A DNA stretch of 51,128 nucleotides from Curtobacterium sp. MMLR14_010 (GTDB lineage: Bacteria > Actinomycetota > Actinomycetes > Actinomycetales > Microbacteriaceae): the NCBI RefSeq assembly GCF_001865015.1, contig NZ_MJGV01000017.1:951-52078 (forward strand), in the 5' to 3' direction. The position numbers and the translations under genes are program-made. Below are positions 15,726 to 25,774 of this stretch, one piece after another (position 1 is the stretch's first letter; each line of letters opens with the position of its first letter). The notes below the pieces were generated by a model. The model was not told the origin of the DNA and made no database searches. It saw only the letters and a list, made by a program, of their open reading frames with translations.

Positions 15726-16472
15726 ATGGTCACTCCCGTCGCCGTCGTCGGCGCCACCGGTCGTCTCGGGGGCCTCGTGGCCGCCGTGGTGGACGACCTG
15801 CCCGAGTTCGAGCTCGTCGCCCGGCTGTCGTCGAAGGACGGCGCCCACGAAGCCGGACCCGCGGTGTTCAACGGGGCGGCGGTCGTCGTGGACGTCACCG
15901 TCCCGGCGCTCAGCCCCGCGATCGTCGAGCACGCCCTGGCGAGCGGGGCGAACGTCCTCGTCGGCACCTCGGGCTGGTCCGCCGCGCGGCTGGCCTCGCT
16001 GCGGACGTCCCTGGCCGACCGACCGGAGCAGGGCGCCTTCGTGGTGCCGAACTTCTCGATCGGCTCGGTCCTCGGCACCCACCTCGCCACGATCGCCGCG
16101 CCGTGGTTCCCGTCGATCGAGATCGTCGAGACCCACCACGCCGGCAAGGTCGACTCCCCGTCGGGCACGGCCGTGCGCACCGCCGAGCTCATCGCCGAGG
16201 CCCGCCGGGAGGTCGGCCCCGTCGACGCCCCGCACGTCGACCAGCGTGCCCGCGGGCAGCAGGTCGCCAGCGTGCCGATCCACTCGCTGCGCCTGCCGGG
16301 CGTCAAGGCGCTGCAGGACGTCGTGCTGAGCGGGCCGGGGGAGACCCTGACGGTCCGGCACGACACCACCGACGACGTCGCCTACGCCCCGGGCATCCGT
16401 GCCGCGCTGGCGTCGGTCGGCGCGATGCGCGGGCTCACCGTGGGCCTCGGCTCCGTGCTCGGCATCGGCTAG
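15726..16472 (+). CDS. dapB: 4-hydroxy-tetrahydrodipicolinate reductase
   Basis: 248 residues. The N-terminal dinucleotide loop is VVGATGRLGG. The central motif EIVETHHAGKVDSPSGTA contains the catalytic His-His pair and the lysine that binds the substrate. DapB reduces hydroxy-tetrahydrodipicolinate with NAD(P)H in lysine and meso-diaminopimelate synthesis, downstream of DapA (19389) and upstream of DapF (31811) in this same window. No Shine-Dalgarno sequence is present. The start lies six nucleotides after TAGGAT. Confidence 0.96.
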   Translation: MVTPVAVVGATGRLGGLVAAVVDDLPEFELVARLSSKDGAHEAGPAVFNGAAVVVDVTVPALSPAIVEHALASGANVLVGTSGWSAARLASLRTSLADRPEQGAFVVPNFSIGSVLGTHLATIAAPWFPSIEIVETHHAGKVDSPSGTAVRTAELIAEARREVGPVDAPHVDQRARGQQVASVPIHSLRLPGVKALQDVVLSGPGETLTVRHDTTDDVAYAPGIRAALASVGAMRGLTVGLGSVLGIG

Positions 16473-16485
16473 GACGGCTCCGCCG

Positions 16486-16932
16486 ATGCGACTCCGTTCG
16501 CCGTTCTGGGGCGCCGCGCTGATGGCCCTGCTGCTCGCGCTCTACATCGTGCTCGTCGGACAGCGGGCCGTGGCGTTCGTCGCGACCGGCCTGCCGATCG
16601 GCATCGCGATCGGGGTCGCCCTCGCCGTCTTCGCGGTGATCGGGGCGCTCCTGCTGGTCCTGGAGTTCCGGTTCGGCCTGCGGATCACGCGGCTCGGGGC
16701 CCGGCTCGAACGCGAGCACGGCACACCCGCCGACGTCGTGCCCCTGCGGCCGTCCGGGCGCCCCGACCGCGCCGCTGCCGACGAGCTGTTCCCGCAGTAC
16801 AAGGCCGAGGTCGAGGCGACACCGGACGACTGGCGCGCGTGGTTCCGCCTGGGGGTCGTCTACGACGCGGCGGGCGACCGGAAGCGTGCGCGGGCGGCCA
16901 TGCGGACCGCGCTCGCCCACGCCAGGGGCTAG
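16486..16932 (+). CDS. Small membrane protein with C-terminal TPR-like segment
   Basis: 148 residues. Two transmembrane helices (about 7-25 and 35-60) are followed by a soluble tail. The tail ends DDWRAWFRLGVVYDAAGDRKRARAAMRTAL, matching one tetratricopeptide repeat with its typical W-L-G-Y-A-A spacing. No enzyme motif is seen. It starts 13 nt after dapB and is probably in the dapB operon. Its stop TAG shares bases with the stop of the convergent gene. Function unknown. Confidence 0.75.
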   Translation: MRLRSPFWGAALMALLLALYIVLVGQRAVAFVATGLPIGIAIGVALAVFAVIGALLLVLEFRFGLRITRLGARLEREHGTPADVVPLRPSGRPDRAAADELFPQYKAEVEATPDDWRAWFRLGVVYDAAGDRKRARAAMRTALAHARG

Positions 16933-17852
16933 AACGCGGCGTCGACCGCGATCTCGGCCTTCGTGAACCGGAACACGTAGCCCGACTCGAGCAGCTTCGT
17001 CGGCACCATCTGCTGGCTGGACAGGAGCATCTCGTCGGCGGCGTCCCGCAGCAGGGTGCGCAGGGCGAACTCGGGCACCCGGAAGACGTAGGGCCGGTGC
17101 AGGTCCTCGGCGACGCGCTTCGTGATGCGGTCGGCGACGGCGGGCTCCGGGCCGGCCAGGTTCACGGGGCCACGGACCTCGGACGCGGACGCGGCGGTGG
17201 CGAGGTGCACGATCGCACCGACCTCGTCCTCGAGCGCGATCCACGGCCAGAACTGCCCGCCGGTGCCGAGACGGCTGCCCAGGCCCACCTTGGTCAGGGG
17301 GATGATCGGCGCCAGTGCGCCACCGCCCTGCCCGACGACGATGCCGGTGCGGAGCGTGACGACACGGACGCCCTCGGGTGCCTTCGCCGCGGCGGCCTCC
17401 CATGCGGTGCAGACCTCGGCGAGGAAGCCCGTGCCCGGGGCCGCGTCGTCCTGCAGCACGTCGGACGGCCGGTCGCCGTACACGCCCGACGCGGAGCCGG
17501 ACAGGAACAGCCGCGGCGGCGTCGTCGCGTGGCGCATGGCCTCGACGAGCGTGTCGGTGGCGTCCACGCGGGAGCGCTCGATCTCCTGCTTCCAGGCGTC
17601 GGTCCACGGGAGCTTGCCGATGTTCGCCCCCGCGAGGTTGACGACGACGTCCGCGCCGTCGAGGACGGCGGGGTCCAGCGGGCGCTTCCCCGGGGCCCAG
17701 CGGAACTCGGTGGGGGTGTGCGGTTCGCGCCGGACCAGGGTCGACACGTGGTGCCCGGCCTCGCGCAGCGCGCGGACCAGGGGGGTCCCGATGAAGCCGG
17801 ACGCGCCGGCCACCAGGATCGAGAGCGGCTGTTCCGCCATGTGGGCCTCCAT
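16929..17852 (-). CDS. TIGR01777 family NAD(P)-dependent epimerase/oxidoreductase
   Basis: 307 residues with a Rossmann SDR domain. The N-terminal loop is VAGASGFIGTPLVRAL, NLAGANIG follows, and SGSASGVYGDR carries the Ser/Tyr site region. The C-terminal DUF1731-like part is FALRTLLRDAADEMLLSSQQMVPTKLLESGYVF. The family includes YfcH-type cell-division-associated proteins with undefined reactions. Two starts are possible. ATG 17852 is seven nucleotides after minus-strand TAGCGT (leaderless). ATG 17840 has GGAGG five nucleotides before it, but that GGAGG would lie at the very mRNA end. The first is annotated. Confidence 0.9.
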   Translation of the reverse strand: MEAHMAEQPLSILVAGASGFIGTPLVRALREAGHHVSTLVRREPHTPTEFRWAPGKRPLDPAVLDGADVVVNLAGANIGKLPWTDAWKQEIERSRVDATDTLVEAMRHATTPPRLFLSGSASGVYGDRPSDVLQDDAAPGTGFLAEVCTAWEAAAAKAPEGVRVVTLRTGIVVGQGGGALAPIIPLTKVGLGSRLGTGGQFWPWIALEDEVGAIVHLATAASASEVRGPVNLAGPEPAVADRITKRVAEDLHRPYVFRVPEFALRTLLRDAADEMLLSSQQMVPTKLLESGYVFRFTKAEIAVDAAF

Positions 17853-17859
17853 GCCGGCA

Positions 17860-17865
17860 ACGCTA
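17860..17865 (-). promoter_or_regulatory. -10 box TAGCGT for the TIGR01777 gene
   Basis: Minus-strand TAGCGT ends seven nucleotides before ATG 17852, which favours that start over the one at 17840. Confidence 0.4.
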
Positions 17866-17928
17866 CTCAGCAGCCTGGAGGCTCGTCGCGCGTCCGGCCG
17901 TCGGCTCGCCAGTGTCCATGGTCGCGTC

Positions 17929-17934
17929 TAGCAT
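17929..17934 (+). promoter_or_regulatory. -10 box TAGCAT for thyA
   Basis: TAGCAT ends six nucleotides before the GTG start at 17941, with no ribosome-binding site; leaderless start inferred. Confidence 0.55.
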
Positions 17935-17940
17935 CGAGTC

Positions 17941-18771
17941 GTGACCGACACCGCGACCGTCCTGCCCGACGCCACCGTTGCCACGCCGTACGAGGACCTG
18001 CTCCGGCGCGTGCTGGAAGAGGGGTCGCCCAAGGGCGACCGCACCGGCACGGGCACCCGCAGCCTGTTCGGCGCGCAGCTCCGCTACGACCTGTCCGAGG
18101 GCTTCCCGCTCGTCACGACCAAGCGGGTGCACTTCAAGTCGATCGCGTACGAGCTCCTCTGGTTCCTGCGCGGCGACGGCAACGCCACCTGGCTGCAGGA
18201 GCACGGCGTCCGGATCTGGAACGAGTGGGCCGGCGCCGACGGCGACCTCGGCCCGGTGTACGGCGTGCAGTGGCGTTCGTGGCCGACGCCGTCCGGTGAG
18301 CACATCGACCAGATCGCCCAGGTGATCGAGCAGATCAAGGCAAACCCCGACTCCCGCCGGCTCATCGTGTCGGCGTGGAACGTCGCCGACATCCCGGACA
18401 TGGCCCTGGCGCCCTGCCACGCGTTCTTCCAGTTCCACGTCAACGACGGCAAGCTCTCGTGCCAGCTCTACCAGCGGAGCGCGGACATGTTCCTCGGCGT
18501 GCCGTTCAACATCGCCTCGTACGCCCTGCTCACGCACCTGATCGCCGCGCAGACCGGGCTCCAGGTCGGCGACTTCGTGTGGACCGGCGGCGACTGCCAC
18601 GTCTACGACAACCACGTCGAGCAGGTCCGCGAGCAGCTGTCCCGCACGGCCTACCCGCTCCCGACGCTCGAGCTCGCCCCGCGCGACTCGATCGACGACT
18701 ACCAGTACGAGGACTTCTCCGTCGTCGGCTACCACCACCACCCGGCGATCTCCGGCGCGGTCGCGGTCTGA
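17941..18771 (+). CDS. thyA: Thymidylate synthase
   Basis: 276 residues. Visible family motifs include RTGTGT, the dUMP-binding RRLIVSAWN, the catalytic cysteine in [24 protein letters not shown] and the C-terminal HHHPAISG segment. The enzyme methylates dUMP to dTMP with methylene-tetrahydrofolate, leaving dihydrofolate, which the next gene product recycles. GTG is the start, supported by the -10 box six nucleotides upstream. Its TGA overlaps the folA ATG by one base, so the two are translationally coupled. Confidence 0.97.
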   Translation: MTDTATVLPDATVATPYEDLLRRVLEEGSPKGDRTGTGTRSLFGAQLRYDLSEGFPLVTTKRVHFKSIAYELLWFLRGDGNATWLQEHGVRIWNEWAGADGDLGPVYGVQWRSWPTPSGEHIDQIAQVIEQIKANPDSRRLIVSAWNVADIPDMALAPCHAFFQFHVNDGKLSCQLYQRSADMFLGVPFNIASYALLTHLIAAQTGLQVGDFVWTGGDCHVYDNHVEQVREQLSRTAYPLPTLELAPRDSIDDYQYEDFSVVGYHHHPAISGAVAV

Positions 18772-19274
18772 TGGCGGCCTGGTCCGAGCCGGTGGGCGGT
18801 GTCGGCATGGTCTGGGCCCGCTCGGTGGACGGGGTCATCGGCGCCGAGGGGGGCATGCCCTGGCACGTGCCGGAGGACCTCGCGCACTTCAAGCAGGTGA
18901 CCGGTTCGTCGACCGTCGTCATGGGACGGCGGACGTGGGAGTCCCTGCCGGAGCGCTTCCGACCCCTGCCCGGCCGGCGGAACGTCGTGCTCACCCGTGA
19001 CACCGCCTGGACCGCCGAGGGCGCCGTGGTCGTCCACGACCTCGCGACGGCGCTCGACACCGACGGACCCGTGTGGGTCATCGGCGGCGGGCAGGTCTAC
19101 GCCGCGGCACTGCCGTTCGCCGACCGCGTCGCCGAGACCGTCATCGACACCGACGTCCAGGGGGACACCGTCGCACCGCAGCTCGACGCCGGCTGGGCGG
19201 TCGCGGACGACGGTCCGTGGCAGCAGTCCCGCACCGGCCTGCGCTACCGCTTCGTCGAGTGGCGGCGCGCCTGA
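18771..19274 (+). CDS. folA: Dihydrofolate reductase
   Basis: 167 residues. Motifs include MVWARSVDGVIGAEGGMPWHVPEDLAHFK (substrate pocket, with the catalytic acidic residue in PEDL), VMGRRTWESLP (NADPH binding) and WVIGGGQVYAAALP. It reduces dihydrofolate to tetrahydrofolate and works with the coupled thyA upstream. Translation starts on the base where thyA ends. About 114 nt of gene-free, GC-rich sequence follows, including GAGCCTCCTGTCCGG near 19320, but no perfect hairpin was found. Confidence 0.96.
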   Translation: MAAWSEPVGGVGMVWARSVDGVIGAEGGMPWHVPEDLAHFKQVTGSSTVVMGRRTWESLPERFRPLPGRRNVVLTRDTAWTAEGAVVVHDLATALDTDGPVWVIGGGQVYAAALPFADRVAETVIDTDVQGDTVAPQLDAGWAVADDGPWQQSRTGLRYRFVEWRRA

Positions 19275-19375
19275 ACCGGGGCCGGTCCGGGTCCGGCGGC
19301 CGACCGGCGGGCGCGCGCCGAGCCTCCTGTCCGGTCACCGTCCATCTGGACGGCGGACCCTGCGTCCATCCCCGG

Positions 19376-19381
19376 TACGCT
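19376..19381 (+). promoter_or_regulatory. -10 box TACGCT for dapA
   Basis: TACGCT ends seven nucleotides before the GTG start at 19389; leaderless start inferred. Confidence 0.5.
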
Positions 19382-19388
19382 GGTGCTC

Positions 19389-20366
19389 GTGTCCACGCGT
19401 GAGAATCCCTTCGGCCAGGTCCTCGTCGCCCTCGTGACCCCGTTCACGGCCGACGGCGAAGTCGACTGGCCGGGCGTCGAGCGGCACATCGACGACTGCA
19501 TCACCGCCGGGGCCGACGGCATCGTCGTGACCGGCACCACCGGCGAGACCTCGACGCTCACCGACCCCGAGAAGCTCCGCCTGGTCGAGGTCGGCAAGTC
19601 CGTCGCCGCCGGTCGCGCGAAGATCATCACGGGCGGTGGCTCGAACGAGACCGCGCACGCCATCCACCTGTACAAGCAGAGCGAGCGCGCCGGCGCCGAC
19701 GGCGTGATGATCGTCACGCCGTACTACAACAAGCCGACCCAGGCGGGCGTGCTGACCCACTTCCGGATGATCGCGGACGCCACCGACCTGCCGGTCATCC
19801 TGTACGACATCCCGGGCCGCACGGGCATCCCGATCACCTACGACACCATCCTGCGGGCGTCGAAGCACCCGAACATCCTCGCCGTGAAGGACGCCAAGGG
19901 CGACTTCGCCGAGGTCTCCCGCGTGCTGAACAACACCGACCTGATGTACTTCTCCGGGGACGACACCAACGTGCTCCCGCACCTGTCCATCGGTGCCACC
20001 GGGCTCATCGGCGTGACCGCGAACATCACCAGTGCGCCGTACCGCGCGATCGTCGACGCCGTGAACGCCGGTGACCTGGCGACCGCCACCCGCGAGCACC
20101 AGCGCCTCGAGCCCCTCGTGCGCGCGATCATGACCCACGTGCCCGGCACCGTCGCCGCGAAGTACGTCCTGCACGGGCTCGGCCGCATCGGCAGCCCGCG
20201 CGTCCGTCTGCCGCTCGTCGGCCCCGAGGACTCCGAGGCGTACGCCATCGAGACCTCGCTCGAAGCCGTGCACGGGATCCCCGGCGCCGACTTCTCCAAC
20301 TTCCGCCCGGACCGCAACGCGGCCGCCGGCGGTGCGCTTCCGAAGGTGCCAGGCACCACCCGTTGA
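19389..20366 (+). CDS. dapA: 4-hydroxy-tetrahydrodipicolinate synthase
   Basis: 325 residues with an aldolase-type barrel. The pyruvate-binding loop TGTTGETSTL, the tyrosine of VTPYYNKPTQAG and the Schiff-base lysine in ILAVKDAKGD are all visible. The enzyme condenses pyruvate with aspartate semialdehyde, the first committed step to lysine and diaminopimelate. GTG 19389 (VSTREN) is chosen over TTG 19383 because the -10 box places the RNA start there. The rnj gene follows 46 nt later, a common actinobacterial pair. Confidence 0.95.
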   Translation: MSTRENPFGQVLVALVTPFTADGEVDWPGVERHIDDCITAGADGIVVTGTTGETSTLTDPEKLRLVEVGKSVAAGRAKIITGGGSNETAHAIHLYKQSERAGADGVMIVTPYYNKPTQAGVLTHFRMIADATDLPVILYDIPGRTGIPITYDTILRASKHPNILAVKDAKGDFAEVSRVLNNTDLMYFSGDDTNVLPHLSIGATGLIGVTANITSAPYRAIVDAVNAGDLATATREHQRLEPLVRAIMTHVPGTVAAKYVLHGLGRIGSPRVRLPLVGPEDSEAYAIETSLEAVHGIPGADFSNFRPDRNAAAGGALPKVPGTTR

Positions 20367-20412
20367 TCGACCGCGGCGCGCGGGTGCGCGCCGCCGAAGC
20401 AGTCAGGACCGA

Positions 20413-22089
20413 ATGCCCACGCAAGTCTCCGAACCCCAGCCCCTCGAGCCGGGCACCCTCCGTGTCATCCCCGTCGGGGGACTCGGCGAGATCGGTCGCA
20501 ACATGACCGTCTACGAGTACGAGGGCAAGCTCCTCGTCGTCGACGCCGGCGTGCTCTTCCCCGAGGAGCACCAGCCGGGCGTCGACCTGATCCTGCCGGA
20601 CTTCTCGCCGATCCGGGACCGCCTCGACGACGTCCTCGGCGTCGTGCTCACGCACGGCCACGAGGACCACATCGGCGCCGTCCCGTACCTGCTGAAGCTC
20701 CGCGCGGACATCCCGCTCATCGGCTCCACGCTGACCCTCGCGCTCGTCGAGGCCAAGCTCAAGGAACACCGGATCAAGCCGTACACGCTCGTCGTGGCCG
20801 AGGACCAGACCGAGCAGATGGGCCCGTTCCACCTCGAGTTCGTCGCGGTGAACCACTCCATCCCGGATGCCCTCGCCGTCGCGATCACCACCCCGGCCGG
20901 CCGTGTGCTGCACACGGGCGACTTCAAGATGGACCAGCTCCCGCTCGACGACCGCATCACCGACCTCCGCGCCTTCGCGCGCCTCGGTGAAGCCGGCGTC
21001 GACCTGTTCCTGCCGGACTCGACGAACGCCGACGTCCCCGGGTTCACCGCTCCCGAGCGCGACATCGGCCCGGTGCTGGAGAACATCATCATGCGGGCGC
21101 GCAAGAAGGTCGTCGTCGCGAGCTTCTCCTCGCACGTGCACCGCGTCCAGCAGGTCCTCGACGCCGCCGCCGCCGCGAACCGCAAGGTCGCGTTCATGGG
21201 CCGCTCGATGATCCGCAACATGACGATCGCCGCCGACCTCGGGTACCTGCGGGTGCCGGAGAACGTGCTGATCGACACGAAGAAGGCCAAGAACGTCCCG
21301 GACGACCAGATCGTCTACATGTCGACGGGGTCCCAGGGTGAGCCGATGGCCGTGCTCGCGCGCATGGCGAACCTCGAGCACCAGATCGAGATCGGCGAGG
21401 GCGACACCGTCATCCTGGCGTCCTCGCTCATCCCGGGCAACGAGAACGCCGTGTACCGCGTGATCGACGGGCTGACGAAGCTCGGCGCGAAGGTCGTGCA
21501 CAAGGGCAACGCGAAGGTGCACGTCTCGGGCCACGCGTCCGCCGGCGAGCTCCTCTACTGCTACAACATCCTGCGCCCGCGCAACGTGCTGCCCGTGCAC
21601 GGCGAGCAGCGACACCTGTACGCGAACGCCGACCTCGCCATCCAGACGGGCGTGCCGCCGCGCAACGTCATCCTGGGTCAGGACGGCATCGTCGTCGACC
21701 TCAAGGACGGCCTCGCCTCGGTCGTCGGCCAGCTCGACATCGGGTACGTCTACGTCGACGGCTCCACCGTGGGTGAGATCACCGAGGCCGACCTCAAGGA
21801 CCGCCGCGTCCTGTCGGAGGAGGGCTTCATCTCGATCGTCTGTGCCATGGACTTCACCACCGGGCAGTGCGTGATCGGGCCGGAGATCTCCTCGCGCGGG
21901 TTCGCCGAGGACGACTCCGTCTTCGACGACGTGCGACCGCAGATCGCCAAGGCCCTGGCCGACGCGGCCGGCAACGGCACGCACGACCAGCACGCGTTCA
22001 GCCAGGTCGTCCGCCGGACGGTGGGTCGCTGGGTGAACACGAAGCACCGCCGTCGTCCGATGATCGTCCCGGTGATCATCGAGGCGTAG
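20413..22089 (+). CDS. rnj: Ribonuclease J
   Basis: 558 residues. The metallo-beta-lactamase motif THGHEDHIG (about residue 77) and the later HTGDFKMD are present, together with beta-CASP motifs such as SSHVHR, and [11 protein letters not shown] with PVHGEQRHL near the C-terminus. RNase J is an endonuclease and 5'-to-3' exonuclease in mRNA decay and rRNA maturation. With PNPase at 8272, the window holds two central decay enzymes. AGGA five nucleotides upstream marks the ATG. The earlier open frame overlaps dapA without conservation. Confidence 0.95.
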   Translation: MPTQVSEPQPLEPGTLRVIPVGGLGEIGRNMTVYEYEGKLLVVDAGVLFPEEHQPGVDLILPDFSPIRDRLDDVLGVVLTHGHEDHIGAVPYLLKLRADIPLIGSTLTLALVEAKLKEHRIKPYTLVVAEDQTEQMGPFHLEFVAVNHSIPDALAVAITTPAGRVLHTGDFKMDQLPLDDRITDLRAFARLGEAGVDLFLPDSTNADVPGFTAPERDIGPVLENIIMRARKKVVVASFSSHVHRVQQVLDAAAAANRKVAFMGRSMIRNMTIAADLGYLRVPENVLIDTKKAKNVPDDQIVYMSTGSQGEPMAVLARMANLEHQIEIGEGDTVILASSLIPGNENAVYRVIDGLTKLGAKVVHKGNAKVHVSGHASAGELLYCYNILRPRNVLPVHGEQRHLYANADLAIQTGVPPRNVILGQDGIVVDLKDGLASVVGQLDIGYVYVDGSTVGEITEADLKDRRVLSEEGFISIVCAMDFTTGQCVIGPEISSRGFAEDDSVFDDVRPQIAKALADAAGNGTHDQHAFSQVVRRTVGRWVNTKHRRRPMIVPVIIEA

Positions 22090-22123
22090 CGCGCCCTGCG
22101 CGCTCAGCGCGTCACACCGGCTC

Positions 22124-22166
22124 GGAGGCCCGGTGCAGGTCCGTCACGGACCCGCACCGGGCCTCC
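22124..22166 (+). terminator. Long terminator hairpin after rnj
   Basis: GGAGGCCCGGTGCAGGTCCG (22124-22143) and its partner (22146-22166) form a 21-bp stem with one mismatch and a one-base centre. It is followed by TGGCCG, without a T-run. It belongs to the GGAGGC-arm hairpin group seen elsewhere in the window. Confidence 0.75.
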
Positions 22167-22216
22167 TGGCCGTCCACCGGCGTGCGCGCCTCCGTCGGTT
22201 CGTCGTGGGGAGCGGT

Positions 22217-22222
22217 TAGGGT
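22217..22222 (+). promoter_or_regulatory. -10 box TAGGGT for ftsK
   Basis: TTAGGGT ends seven nucleotides before the ATG at 22230; leaderless start inferred. Confidence 0.55.
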
Positions 22223-22229
22223 TCTGCCC

Positions 22230-25133
22230 ATGGCCGGAGGCACCAAGTCGACCACGCGCTCACGCGCGTCCACGTCGTCCCGCACGAGTGGGGCGCGCGG
22301 TTCGTCGCGCACCCAGGCCACCACGAAGAAGCTGCCGCAGGCCACGCCGCCGGTCGAGTTCCACGGGCCCAACCCGCTCGTGACCGTCTGGATGGGCATG
22401 GCGCACGCAGTCGGAGCGATGTTCCGGCTGCTCGGCAAGGAGACCCTCGAGAAGGACCAGCGCCGCGACGGCTTCCCCTTCTTCCTCTTCGTGCTGGCGA
22501 TCGTCGGTGCCGTCGTGGAGTGGCTCAACCCGACCAACGGGGTGTCGGTCGCACTCGACGCCTACACGTTCGGCGGGCTGTTCGGCCGGCTCGCGTTCGC
22601 CCTGCCCGTGATCATGGTCGTGTTCGCCGGCTGGCTGTTCCGACACCCGGCGTCCGTGCACGACAACACCCGCATCGGGATCGGCCTCGGGCTGCTGCTC
22701 GTGTCGATCTCGTCGCTCTGCCACGTCTTCGGCGGGCAGCCGAGCGCCTCCGACGGCATGCCGGTCCTCGCCGCAGCAGGCGGTGTCCTCGGCTGGGTCG
22801 TCATCGGCTGGCTCGTCGCCGTCGCCACTGCATGGGTGGCAGTCCCGGTGGCGATCGTGCTGCTGCTCCTGTCGCTGTTCATCATCACGAAGACCCCGCC
22901 GAACAAGGTCGGTCGTCGCCTGCACGAGCTCTACGCCTACCTGTTCGGTGCGCCGGCCCCCGCGGCCGAGGACGTCGACGACAGCCCCGCCGAGCCGACC
23001 AGGCCGACCCGCAAGCGCGCCACGAAGACCGACTCCCAGGGCCTCCAGCTGTTCGAGGACCTCGGCTTCGAGGACGACGAGCAGTCCCCGGACGGTGCCG
23101 AGAACCAGACGCCGTGGTGGCGGCGGAACAAGACCGGCCGCGAAGAAGACCCGGCGTACGACACCCCCGTGATCCCGCCGGCCGCCGCTGCTCCAGCCGC
23201 TGCTCCCGTGCCGACGCCCGCGCCGGTCTCGAAGCCGGCGCCGGTCCCGACCGTGGGCGCCGCTGCCGGTCTCGTCGACCACACGCCGGCCGAGCCCGCG
23301 TCGGTGAACCTCAACGACTCCGCCGAGCAGGACGTCGCCGCCGAGCTCGAGCGCGCCGAGCAGGCCCTGCGCGACTTCGGTGCCCCGGTGCCCGACGACG
23401 CCACCGCCGTGATCCGCCCGGCGCAGGACGTGCCGCTCGTGTCGCCCGCGCTGCCCGACGACGACCCGGCCGGAGCCGTCCTGCCCGCGACGGCGTCGGA
23501 CGACGACCCGTCCCGCCCCTACCGCCTGCCGGCAGCCACGACGCTGAGCTCCGGCACGCCGTCGGTCGCCCGCAGCCAGGCGAACGACGACATCGTCGCC
23601 TCGATCATGGGCGTCCTCACCGAGTTCAAGGTCGACGCCAGGGTCACGGGCTTCTCCCGCGGCCCGACGGTCACGCGGTACGAGATCGAGCTCGGCCCGG
23701 GCGTCAAGGTCGAGCGCGTCACAGCGCTGTCCAAGAACCTGTCGTACGCGGTCGCGTCGAACGAGGTCCGCATCCTCTCGCCGATCCCGGGCAAGAGCGC
23801 GATCGGCGTCGAGATCCCGAACTCCGACCGCGAGATCGTCTCCCTCGGCGACGTGCTCCGGTCGAGCGCCGCGACGAAGTCGAAGCACCCGATGACGATC
23901 GGCGTCGGCAAGGACGTCGAGGGCGGCTTCGTCGTCGCGAACCTCGCGAAGATGCCCCACCTGCTGGTCGCCGGTTCCACGGGCTCCGGCAAGTCCGTCT
24001 TCATCAACTCGATGATCACGTCGCTGCTCATGCGCGCGAAGCCGTCCGAGGTCCGCATGGTCCTCGTCGACCCGAAGCGCGTCGAGCTCTCGATCTACGC
24101 CGGCGTGCCGCACCTCATCACGCCCATCATCACGAACCCGAAGAAGGCGGCGGAAGCGCTGCAGTGGGTCGTGAAGGAGATGGACATGCGGTACGACGAC
24201 CTCGCGTCGTTCGGCTTCCGCCACGTCGACGACTTCAACAAGGCGATCGAGAACGGCGAGATCATCCTCCCCGCCGGCAGCGAGCGGAAGCTCAAGCCGT
24301 ACCCGTACCTGCTCGTCGTGGTGGACGAGCTCGCCGACCTCATGCTCGTCGCCCCGCGCGACGTCGAGGAGTCGATCGTCCGCATCACCCAGCTCGCGCG
24401 TGCCGCCGGCATCCACCTGGTGCTCGCCACGCAGCGTCCGTCGGTCGACGTCATCACCGGGCTGATCAAGGCCAACGTGCCGTCCCGCATCGCATTCGCC
24501 GTGACGAGCGTCACCGACTCCCGCGTCATCCTCGACCAGCCCGGGGCCGACAAGCTCATCGGTCAGGGCGACGGGCTCTTCCTGCCGATGGGGTCCTCGA
24601 AGGCCGTCCGCGTGCAGGGCGCCTGGGTGCAGGAGAGCGAGGTCGCCGAGGTCGTCCAGCACGTCACCCGGCAGGCCCAGCCCGAGTACCGCCAGGACGT
24701 CGCCGCGGTGGTCGAGCGCAAGGAGGTCGACGCCGACATCGGCGACGACCTCGAGCTGCTGCTCGCCGCGGTCGAGCAGGTCGTCTCGACGCAGTTCGGC
24801 TCGACGTCGATGCTGCAGCGCAAGCTCCGCGTCGGCTTCGCCAAGGCCGGACGCCTGATGGACCTGATGGAGTCGCGCGACATCGTCGGTCCGTCGGAGG
24901 GCTCGAAGGCCCGCGACGTGCTCGTCACCGCCGACCAGCTGGCCTCCGTGCTCGCGAAGCTCCGCGGCGAGGAACCACCAGCGGCGGCTGCGGCGGCTCC
25001 GGTGGCACCGGCGCCCGCTGACGACGGCGGCGCCCGGTACAGCGCCGACCCCGTGGGCGACATGACCCGCGGGTACGATGCAGTGGACGACGAACCCGAT
25101 GAGGACGCCTGGGGCCTCACGGGCAGGGAGTGA
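22230..25133 (+). CDS. ftsK: DNA translocase FtsK/SpoIIIE
   Basis: 967 residues. A basic Ser/Thr-rich start is followed by about four to five transmembrane helices (about 85-230) and a proline/alanine-rich linker (to about 440). The RecA-like motor has Walker [15 protein letters not shown] near 580, [11 protein letters not shown], and Walker [13 protein letters not shown]. The DNA-reading gamma winged helix lies at about 837-910 ([23 protein letters not shown]). FtsK pumps DNA at the septum and activates dimer resolution. The GTGA junction at its stop leads into pgsA. Confidence 0.96.
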   Translation: MAGGTKSTTRSRASTSSRTSGARGSSRTQATTKKLPQATPPVEFHGPNPLVTVWMGMAHAVGAMFRLLGKETLEKDQRRDGFPFFLFVLAIVGAVVEWLNPTNGVSVALDAYTFGGLFGRLAFALPVIMVVFAGWLFRHPASVHDNTRIGIGLGLLLVSISSLCHVFGGQPSASDGMPVLAAAGGVLGWVVIGWLVAVATAWVAVPVAIVLLLLSLFIITKTPPNKVGRRLHELYAYLFGAPAPAAEDVDDSPAEPTRPTRKRATKTDSQGLQLFEDLGFEDDEQSPDGAENQTPWWRRNKTGREEDPAYDTPVIPPAAAAPAAAPVPTPAPVSKPAPVPTVGAAAGLVDHTPAEPASVNLNDSAEQDVAAELERAEQALRDFGAPVPDDATAVIRPAQDVPLVSPALPDDDPAGAVLPATASDDDPSRPYRLPAATTLSSGTPSVARSQANDDIVASIMGVLTEFKVDARVTGFSRGPTVTRYEIELGPGVKVERVTALSKNLSYAVASNEVRILSPIPGKSAIGVEIPNSDREIVSLGDVLRSSAATKSKHPMTIGVGKDVEGGFVVANLAKMPHLLVAGSTGSGKSVFINSMITSLLMRAKPSEVRMVLVDPKRVELSIYAGVPHLITPIITNPKKAAEALQWVVKEMDMRYDDLASFGFRHVDDFNKAIENGEIILPAGSERKLKPYPYLLVVVDELADLMLVAPRDVEESIVRITQLARAAGIHLVLATQRPSVDVITGLIKANVPSRIAFAVTSVTDSRVILDQPGADKLIGQGDGLFLPMGSSKAVRVQGAWVQESEVAEVVQHVTRQAQPEYRQDVAAVVERKEVDADIGDDLELLLAAVEQVVSTQFGSTSMLQRKLRVGFAKAGRLMDLMESRDIVGPSEGSKARDVLVTADQLASVLAKLRGEEPPAAAAAAPVAPAPADDGGARYSADPVGDMTRGYDAVDDEPDEDAWGLTGRE

Positions 25134-25138
25134 GCACG

Positions 25139-25774
25139 ATGACCGCCTCCGACGGCACCACGACCAAGCGGTTCCCGTGGCGCGGACGACTGATCCGCAA
25201 GGGCCCGGGGCCCGCGTCCACCGCGAACGTGGCGAACATCATCACCGTCATCCGGATCATGATGGCGCCGCTGTTCTTCGTCCTGCTGCTGTCGGACGGC
25301 GGCCACGACACCGGCGTGCGCATCTGGGCGGCCGTGGTCTTCGTCGTGGCGATCGTCACCGACAGCGCCGACGGCATCATCGCCCGGCGTCAGGGGCTCG
25401 TCACGGACTTCGGCAAGCTCGTCGACCCGATCGCCGACAAGGTGCTCATCGGTGGCGCGCTCGTGGCCCTGTCGATCCTCGGTGAGCTGCCCTGGTACGT
25501 CACGGTGCTGATCATGGTCCGCGAGATCGGCATCACCGTGTTCCGCTTCGCCGTGCTCTCCGACCGGGTCATCCCGGCCAGCCGTGGCGGGAAGATCAAG
25601 ACCGTGCTGCAGGCCGTGGCGATCAGCCTGGCGCTGTTCCCCTGGTGGGACTTCGCGGGGGACGTCGCGCACTGGACGAACGGCATCCTGATGACCGCAG
25701 CGGTCGTCGCCACGGTGCTGAGCGGGCTCGACTACCTGTACCAGGCCTGGAAGCACAACCGGACCACAGCATGA
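25139..25774 (+). CDS. pgsA: CDP-diacylglycerol-glycerol-3-phosphate 3-phosphatidyltransferase
   Basis: 211 residues with several transmembrane helices. The CDP-alcohol phosphatidyltransferase signature D-x2-DG-x2-AR-x8-G-x3-D-x3-D is complete (DSADGIIARRQGLVTDFGKLVD, split here over residues about 78-100). The enzyme makes phosphatidylglycerophosphate, leading to phosphatidylglycerol and cardiolipin. The ATG at 25139 is preferred over GTG 25130 because GGGAG lies eight nucleotides before it. PgsA is chosen over phosphatidylinositolphosphate synthase because of the ftsK-pgsA-cinA-clgR order. It overlaps cinA by four bases. Confidence 0.9.
   Translation: MTASDGTTTKRFPWRGRLIRKGPGPASTANVANIITVIRIMMAPLFFVLLLSDGGHDTGVRIWAAVVFVVAIVTDSADGIIARRQGLVTDFGKLVDPIADKVLIGGALVALSILGELPWYVTVLIMVREIGITVFRFAVLSDRVIPASRGGKIKTVLQAVAISLALFPWWDFAGDVAHWTNGILMTAAVVATVLSGLDYLYQAWKHNRTTA

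Noticed and set aside
22260..24662. An 800-codon minus-strand frame opposite ftsK
   Set aside because: Antisense of the FtsK gene; composition is His/Asp/Arg-rich, without motifs.
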